Origin: Liolophura sinensis
Taxonomy: Eukaryota > Mollusca > Polyplacophora > Chitonida > Chitonidae
Reading direction: 5' to 3'
Length of the DNA stretch: 64,000 nucleotides
Assembly (NCBI RefSeq): GCF_032854445.1
Contig: NC_088301.1
Coordinates: forward strand, 25,714,402 to 25,778,401
This document shows, piece by piece, positions 57,737 through 64,000 of the stretch. The notes under the pieces were generated by a model that made no database searches, had not been told where the DNA came from, and saw only the letters and a list, made by a program, of their open reading frames with translations. Position 1 is the first letter of the stretch, and each line of letters starts with the position of its first letter. A program made the translations under genes and the position numbers.

Positions 57737-57985
57737 ATTTATTTTATTTATTTATTTGATTGGTGCTTACGCCCCTACTCAAGATTATTTCAGTTATACG
57801 ACGGCTGTCAGCATTATGGTGGGAGGAAAGCGGACAGAGCCATATCAGGCTGCTACAGACATTCCCACGTATAGGGCCGAAGAGGAAGTCAACGTGAACA
57901 GGACTTGACCTCACAGCAACCGCATTGGCGAGAGGCTTCTATGTCCCCGCGCCGCGTTGTCATGCGAACCACCTCGTCCACCTGA
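57737..57985 (-). repeat. SINE-A, nearly full length but diverged
   Basis: (TTTA)n, GATTGGTGCTTACGCCCC, CAGCATTATGGTGGGAGG, CGCATTGGCGAGAGGC and a head end GCGAACCACCTCGTCCACC. Confidence 0.8.
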
Positions 57986-58204
57986 AAGTGTGTCCGAAAT
58001 TGCCGTCGTTGAAAGCAGCAAAGGTAAACACCAGGTTGCGAGGTTTCATCAATATGACAAACGCTATGATCTTACAGACTTGAATGATGATTCATTCATG
58101 ATGATGTTAAGTGCAGAGCTGTGACATGGAACATGTAATGGGTCATTCTGGTCAAATGATGAAGTATACCACGGTGAACTACTAGTTATATTTAATTGTT
58201 ACAT

Positions 58205-58320
58205 TGGTGTTAAACGCCGTAGTCAAGATGCTTGGCGTTAAGTGGTGAAGACCGGAGTGCCCGTAGTAAACCACTGACCTTCGGCAGATGCCTGCGTGAC
58301 AAAGCCCCTGACTTAAAGGC
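58205..58320 (-). repeat. Repeat family B copy
   Basis: TGGTGTTAAACGCCGTAGTC, AGTAAACCACTGACCTTCGG, CAGATGCCTGCGTGACAAAG. Confidence 0.55.
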
Positions 58321-58329
58321 GCATCTGAA

Positions 58330-59628
58330 ATTGCTTCTTGGAAATCGCCACGTTGATGTACAAAGTGAGAGAGAAAAGAAGAAAAAAAAGAGAAAAAAAA
58401 AGGCTCCGACGGCCTTGGTTATATATAGTAAAATAAAACCTAACAAATGATGGAAACAGAGATGCATACTAATTTATTCCATCCCTAGCTGCTTATCCTG
58501 TACCTGTGTCTGCAAAATGATATTCCTGATACAATTTATTTCAACATTGAGAGATAGTATTATGGGATACTGACGGAAATATATAGTAGCGTAGCTTACA
58601 CCGTTAACTATGAACGTGATCGGCAAAATGACAGACAGCGAAATATACTGAGTGCTTTGGGAGGGGGTGGGGTGTTGCCTGATGGATGATGAATAACGAG
58701 AGTTTGTGTGCAATATGATACAGAATTTACCCCGAGTCTCTTCATTGTCTGTTAACGCAATCACTGAAGCCAATCCACTCACGCAAGCGTGGACAAATTA
58801 TGCTTTGCACTCTACACCAAGTTGTTTCATGGATGCTTTTATAATTTTTATATTTTTTTTACCCCTATCATTTTTGACACCCTATATCATTTGCCATTCA
58901 GTTAATGAGGCTCTTGAGCCCAAGACAACTTCGTCTCTTTGCGGGATGTTCCAGCAATTGCGAATTTGTGCTTAATTGTAAACTAAATGCATGCATGATC
59001 GTGCATATGATTTGCTTGCATCTTATATCATTTTCCAAACCGTAGCAGGGAAGTTGAAAAGTCCACTATACCATAGTTTGGTTCATTCTCTCGAATTCTC
59101 CGATTCCTCTGCCCAGTGTATTAAACATCTCCGAGTCTATATGAAGCAGACGTTTATATTTATGTTAAAAAAATGACATTATGTCGGATTTCCCACCAGG
59201 CTTGTTCATATTGCTCGTGCAGCAATATTCTGTATTCTCTATCGTAAGTGGGATTTTATGAAAAATGTCAAATATATATCAAAATCAATAAATATTGGTT
59301 CCCTGGTGACATTTTAAAAATACTTAATTCATTTAGAGGGAAGTTTACACGTCACCTGTGTTTAATATAGCAACCACGTGTACATATCAGCGCGAAGGCG
59401 GTACACGAGGGAAAGTTCGACTGTAACATCTTACAGGTCTGTGCATGGGTTACCCCTGGGGATACTGGTCTCCACCATCCGTTAAACAGACCGCCATCGT
59501 GTGTAAAATTACTATGTATATGACGCTAAACGACAATTTGATAAGGGAAGCAAAGAAATAAAATCTATATTTCAGTTCCTGTACTTAATACATATCTGTC
59601 AAACAATCATTTTCCAAGTAATCTACAC
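58330..59628. other. Intergenic DNA, nothing recognised
   Basis: A purine-rich GAGAGAAAAGAAGAAAAAAA tract lies near 58368-58402. No gene seen. Confidence 0.3.
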
Positions 59629-59900
59629 TCAAAAAAACACTTGTGTTGTATGAACACAAACTTGTGTTTTTTCCAACAAATGTATGGAGTCATATTTCAA
59701 CAACTTTATCTTGTGCTGAATTAACACTAGGTCTTGTGTTGAAAGAATTGAACTCAAGATTTGTTAGGCGTTATATACAATATTTGTTGCAAAATACACA
59801 AATTTTTGGTGAATTGCATAAATTACCTGTATTTGGTTCAACACAAGTTTGTGTTTTATTATTTTTTTTCTAACACAAACAGATGTCTTTCACATCTATT
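59629..59900. mobile_element. MITE-like repeat rich in AACACAA/TTGTGTT, copy 2
   Basis: Aligns with 7312-7556 over its length (GTATGAACACAAACTTGTGT, AATTAACACTAGGTCTTGTG, ATATTTGTTGCAAAATACAC, TTGTGTTTTATTATTTT), with the same inverted AACACAA words at both ends. Confidence 0.65.
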
Positions 59901-60047
59901 TAACGCATGTTTGTGTTGGGGTAGCACATTTCTTCTTCGCATGAAAACAACACAAGTGTTTTTGTGTGTATGTCAAGAAGATACGCACTTTCCAAAGAAC
60001 TACACAAAAACATTCGTTGGGAGAAAAAAAACGAAAAAAAAATATGG

Positions 60048-60205
60048 AGGAACCGAACAAGGAAACCCTAGACCTGGCAGGCATTCCTACGTACGACTAG
60101 AGAGGAAGCGAGCCTTGAGCTGGACTTGAGCTCACATCGACCGCATTGGTGAAAGACTCCAAGGGTCATTGTGAAGGGCCATAGCACGCTGACCACGGAG
60201 GCTCC
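60048..60205 (-). repeat. SINE-A fragment (body and head, no tail)
   Basis: GAGGAAGCGAGCCTTGAGCT, GGACTTGAGCTCACATCGAC, CGCATTGGTGAAAGACTCC and the head end GACCACGGAGGCTCC. Confidence 0.75.
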
Positions 60206-60214
60206 GTTGCCTGT

Positions 60215-61215
60215 TTTGTATTTGCAGAATAAATACTCTGTAACACTCCATTAAATCCACATGATTTAGTCCAGATTATCCCGGCCACATCGTTAAGGAT
60301 GCTCGTTGGATCTCCGAACTACTTTTCATTGGCTCCGTAATGGCTCGCAGATTGACGCCATATAGGATCGAAACCCCTAGCCCAACCATCTTTGTGCGAA
60401 CTAAGTGGGGAACCTTAGGAGTCACTAGCTTTAGTGGTCAATCAAGTTTCTTGTTAACTTTCGCAATGGTTATTCCCGTGTGAGTGGCACCAAGTGCAGG
60501 CGTTCTTACCCGGACTGCTTAAGGTTGACGCTGCTCCGAGGTAAATAGTGCTGATGGTAATCACTGCTGTGGACGTGAGTGGAATGGTCAATAAAAGATA
60601 GGTCAATCTTCACTGTGTACTAGCCGCTTTGTCGACGACTTTCCATTACGCATGAGCAAGGCTAGAAAAGCAATTGTGACATTTGTTAATGTTTATTTAT
60701 TTGTTTACGTGATTGTTGTTTTTTTTGGGGGAGGGGGGGTGGTGCCATGCATATATACTTATGAATTTTTACCACGGAGGTCAGATTTGAACCACCGAGC
60801 TAATGTAATTGTCATATTCGTTGATATTAGAAACAAACTGTCCCATTCGTGGATGTAAGAAACACATTAATCACACATTTCATTTTATCTCTAATCTCAC
60901 AGGCCTTTAGCTTCGTTGAGCAGAAGCTGTGAAGGTTCTAATATGGCTTTCTATGTACGCAATAACATAGGCCGTGTATCAAATGATCTTGCACATGCCT
61001 TCATGTGCAAGATAAAATGATAATAATAATAAAAAACATGCTCTTCGGCCACAATAATCTCCTGATTCATGGGTTAAAAACCTATACAGCAAATCCATGC
61101 GAGGCATGTGTTTATCATTTAAATACCAGTTTTGATTTCATGAAAATTTTAAAGCGCCCTTTTCACCCCTCCAAAGATCAACATCATTGATCCATGTATA
61201 ATGCTGTCCTCAATG
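60215..61215. other. Intergenic DNA, nothing recognised
   Basis: No exon-like frame. A GGGGGAGGGGGGGTGG run lies near 60728-60743. Confidence 0.3.
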
Positions 61216-61219
61216 ACGG

Positions 61220-61360
61220 CGACAAGGTTCCTAGGTGGAGAAACTTGCAGCACCGGAGTAAACCAATGCCTTTATAGGCACTTGGCATTTGCTGCTGACT
61301 TAAAGCCGCATTCAAAGTGTAACACGCGAACGCACGACCTCGTTGTCCAAAGGCCTAACA
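61220..61360 (-). repeat. Repeat family B-like fragment
   Basis: GAGTAAACCAATGCCTTTAT, AGGCACTTGGCATTTGCTGC, then GAACGCACGACCTCG, in the family B order but diverged. Confidence 0.4.
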
Positions 61361-61409
61361 ACTACATTCATGTTTACACGTGTTGTTGTGTAAGTCACAG
61401 ACTTTTATA

Positions 61410-61770
61410 ATGGTCTATGTAATGAACGTTATACATCGCATCCTGATGCATAGACCTATGCAATAATCTATGTAATGAATGTTACATGGCATCCTGAAGC
61501 ATAGATCTATGTAATGATCTATGTAATGAACGTTATGCATGGCATCCTGAAGCATAGATCTATGTAATGATCTATGTAATGAACGTTATACATCGCATCC
61601 TGAAGCATGGACCTATGCAATGATCTATGTAATGAATGTTACATGACATCCTGCAATATATACCTATGTAATGATCTATGTAATGAACGTTATACATGGC
61701 ATCCTGCAGCATAGACCTATGTAATGATGTATGTAATGAACGTTATACATCGCATCCTGAAGCATAGGGC
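61410..61770. repeat. Tandem repeat, unit 51-53 bp, about 7 copies
   Basis: The unit is TATGTAATGATCTATGTAAT followed by GAACGTTATACATGGCATCC and TGAAGCATAGACC. The units contain internal repeats of CTATGTAATGA and differ in length by 1-2 bp. No open frame is kept. Confidence 0.9.
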
Positions 61771-61774
61771 TATA

Positions 61775-62370
61775 TGCTCATCAATACAAACGTGGAAATG
61801 GTGAATGGTTGTCGCCCGGTCGTCCATATGGAAATATAACCGATGAATGATACGAGTATATAAGACCATTCACTCAATACCAAATATATCATTCTATTCC
61901 GCATGTTATATCAGTTCCATGCATAGAGATAGTTATTGGTAAGCCTACTTGGCAACATTGATAGTGATAATTTAGGTTAATGGTAGGCCTAAACTGAAAG
62001 TATATGTGGTATACGGTACAACAATAACTAGCAGATTCATCACATGGAGGTATAATGCACACACTTGTTTCACCAAATATTGAGGACACTCCGGTGAAAC
62101 GCATCCCCATGCATTGCGTGTATGCTGCATGGCTACTGATGAATGTATTGTTCAATATTTATTTATTTATTAGAATTTTTTATTATTTTTTATTACTATT
62201 ATTATTGATTTTTATTGATGTTTTCTTCAAGTTTTGATTACGCAGCACTCAAGAAAGTTCCAGTTATGTTACGACGAACAGGTTTCCGAATGGAGAAATT
62301 GCAATCAACATTGTATAGGGGGGGGGGTGTCACCTAATTATGCTAAAGTCATGGTGTTAGGAGAATCTAT
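61775..62370. other. Intergenic DNA, nothing recognised
   Basis: A decayed SINE-A tail may lie at 62160-62260 (TTTATTTATTAG..GCAGCACTCAAGAA). Confidence 0.3.
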
Positions 62371-62374
62371 AAGT

Positions 62375-62525
62375 TGCTACTATTTAAGCTTATATAGACG
62401 AACAGTTATTATGAAATTACAACTCGTCTGAGGTAAGCTCAGAGGAGGTCGGTTAGGTGTCACCACTTGCCAACTATCACACTGTCGTCGCTGTCCTGGT
62501 TTAACTCTCTGTGCCTTTGTCTTAC
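62375..62525 (+). repeat. Repeat family E copy
   Basis: GACGAACAGTTATTATGAAA, GAGGAGGTCGGTTAGGTGTC, GCCAACTATCACACTGTCGT, CGCTGTCCTGG; compare 42290-42440. Confidence 0.6.
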
Positions 62526-62529
62526 ATAC

Positions 62530-64000
62530 TGTTTGATGTTAATTTGTCTGGGATTTGTTTGTACAAACCTTCCCTTGTTTAAACAAAGGACCGAGCCGTG
62601 GCGTTTACTATTGTACTATAACAAAGCAGAGAAACCCTGGTTAGCTTTCATTACATGACGTCTATTCACGTTTAAAAGGGAGGTATGCCTTTATGACGGC
62701 TACAGTGTATATATCGAGCGTGCGTTCACAATGCATGACCATGTACCAGCTGCGGACATTTCCGTCACTGGAAAGTTGAGCTATCGAAAGTAAATATCTC
62801 TGCCATCCCTGATCTACTTGCAAGACGATCCTTGAAATTCCAGTCATTACCGTTTCCTTCTCTTGCTGATATCCGTCACATTAGCGCTTTTAACAGCAAT
62901 AATCATTGGACAATTGACTTCAACTCGAAAATAAGTAATATCGGATCCCCAAGTGAGGAGGTACTAGTATATGGTTTTAATTAATGCTATAGGGATATCA
63001 CGAATCGCTTTACCTGGGTGGACTACTGACGTGGACAGAACAGCCGCCATTTACGGCTGCGCCATGGCTGTGTTCCCTCAGAACAATTCGGACTATGTAA
63101 TGAACAGCATATATATATATACTGTTATATACCTTAACATGTATAAGTGTTTATTGCAGATAGGACATGTGGAAAGTGGTTATTACAGTAGGTCTGCTGT
63201 TAAGTGTTTAGCGGTATTGCATAATATAGTTGATGCCGAATCTGTGATTCGATTTCATCGCTGAATAAGAATATTGAATCCTTCAGAAGTTTACATGATT
63301 TAATTGTCATTTGTTGACGGCAAAAAGTGTACGCAGTGGGGTACGTTTTACTGTGCAGTAGTGACTAGGGTGCTTTGGACTGCTGCATGAGTGCTACATT
63401 AGCAGTCTGTTCATAAATCGATATTATACATACAAAGGCAGGGCCCAATACGATTTGTCGCCTCTGGAATTAGAAGAAAGTCGTCCGAAAGATCTTCTGT
63501 TTCAGAATGACTGACCTGATATAGCTTCTAGAAACGAAAGACCTCAAACCAAGTGGACGATTACAAATCGGGTTGACCGTACGCTTTACAGCGCACGTGC
63601 CGCTCCCTACGCTCGCTTTACATCATTGCCAGCACAAGATAAGTTTGACCTTTGGAGCCCGTGCGAACCACGTAAGCTTGTCCAGGTTTATCTCCATCAC
63701 TGGTGTCCTCGTGCGGAACTATTTAATCAGCATTCATCAATAAAAGTGTTTCAGGTGTTCATTTTGAATAAATGTTGTGAATATTTTATATAACAACAAT
63801 TTATGTACACAAAGTATTATTGGAACATTTTACTATTATTTCTGACATCACTTCTTGCCTCTTCACCGTGACCGAGGTGATCTTGGTAATGTTCAAGATT
63901 TCTGTACAAAATTTCCCAGTGGTGGCAGTGATATAACGTTGGTAGACCTAATTATACGGTACCGGTTTAAGGTTAATGAATAGCATGTTCATTCTTAATT
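62530..64000. other. Intergenic DNA to the window end, nothing recognised
   Basis: No domain-bearing open frame, SINE or tandem array that I can support. Confidence 0.3.

Overview
The window is nuclear DNA from an animal, almost certainly a lophotrochozoan and most likely a mollusc. Genes are split by GT-AG introns, intergenic DNA is AT-rich, and long (TA)n tracts are present. The same tRNA-derived SINE, with an (AAAT)n tail, recurs more than 20 times. Other short-repeat tails (TATGAC..CGACGTTAAACC..CACTCACT and GGCTGAAATATTGCC..GGCGTTAAACC) are, from memory, typical of gastropod and bivalve genomes. The species cannot be fixed from the sequence alone.

Four protein-coding genes can be rebuilt exon by exon with consistent splice phases. 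(1) 1-3756, plus strand, 5' end outside the window: a GPR1/FUN34/YaaH-type acetate/succinate-transporter-like membrane domain fused to a YrdC/Sua5-like domain and a Ser/Arg-rich tail. (2) 29561-22542, minus strand, four coding exons: an ACOD1/IRG1-type cis-aconitate decarboxylase (itaconate synthase) with the known catalytic residues conserved, but with a single-base frameshift in the last exon. (3) 31590-34803, plus strand, four exons, complete: a phytanoyl-CoA dioxygenase (PhyH) family Fe(II)/2-oxoglutarate oxygenase. (4) 50830-51624, plus strand, single coding exon: a neurensin-like two-pass vesicle membrane protein. Genes 2 and 3 are divergent, with start codons about 2 kb apart. The ACOD1-like promoter carries an exact GTCACGTGAC (CLEAR/E-box) core inside a perfect 14-bp palindrome.

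Layout: 1-4.4 kb fusion gene; 4.4-22.5 kb gene-poor, with SINEs, MITE-like elements, tandem and scrambled duplications and two long (TA)n tracts; 22.5-34.9 kb ACOD1-like/PhyH pair; 35-50.7 kb repeat-rich, with an 81-bp tandem repeat holding an open frame, a 29-bp minisatellite and a possible first exon for the neurensin-like gene near 43.9 kb; 50.8-51.6 kb neurensin-like exon; 51.6-64 kb no recognised gene, only SINE fragments, a MITE copy and a 51-53 bp tandem array.

Three of the four genes touch carboxylate or 2-oxoacid chemistry. Whether they work together is inference only. No bacterial operon, CRISPR array, rRNA or free-standing tRNA gene was seen.
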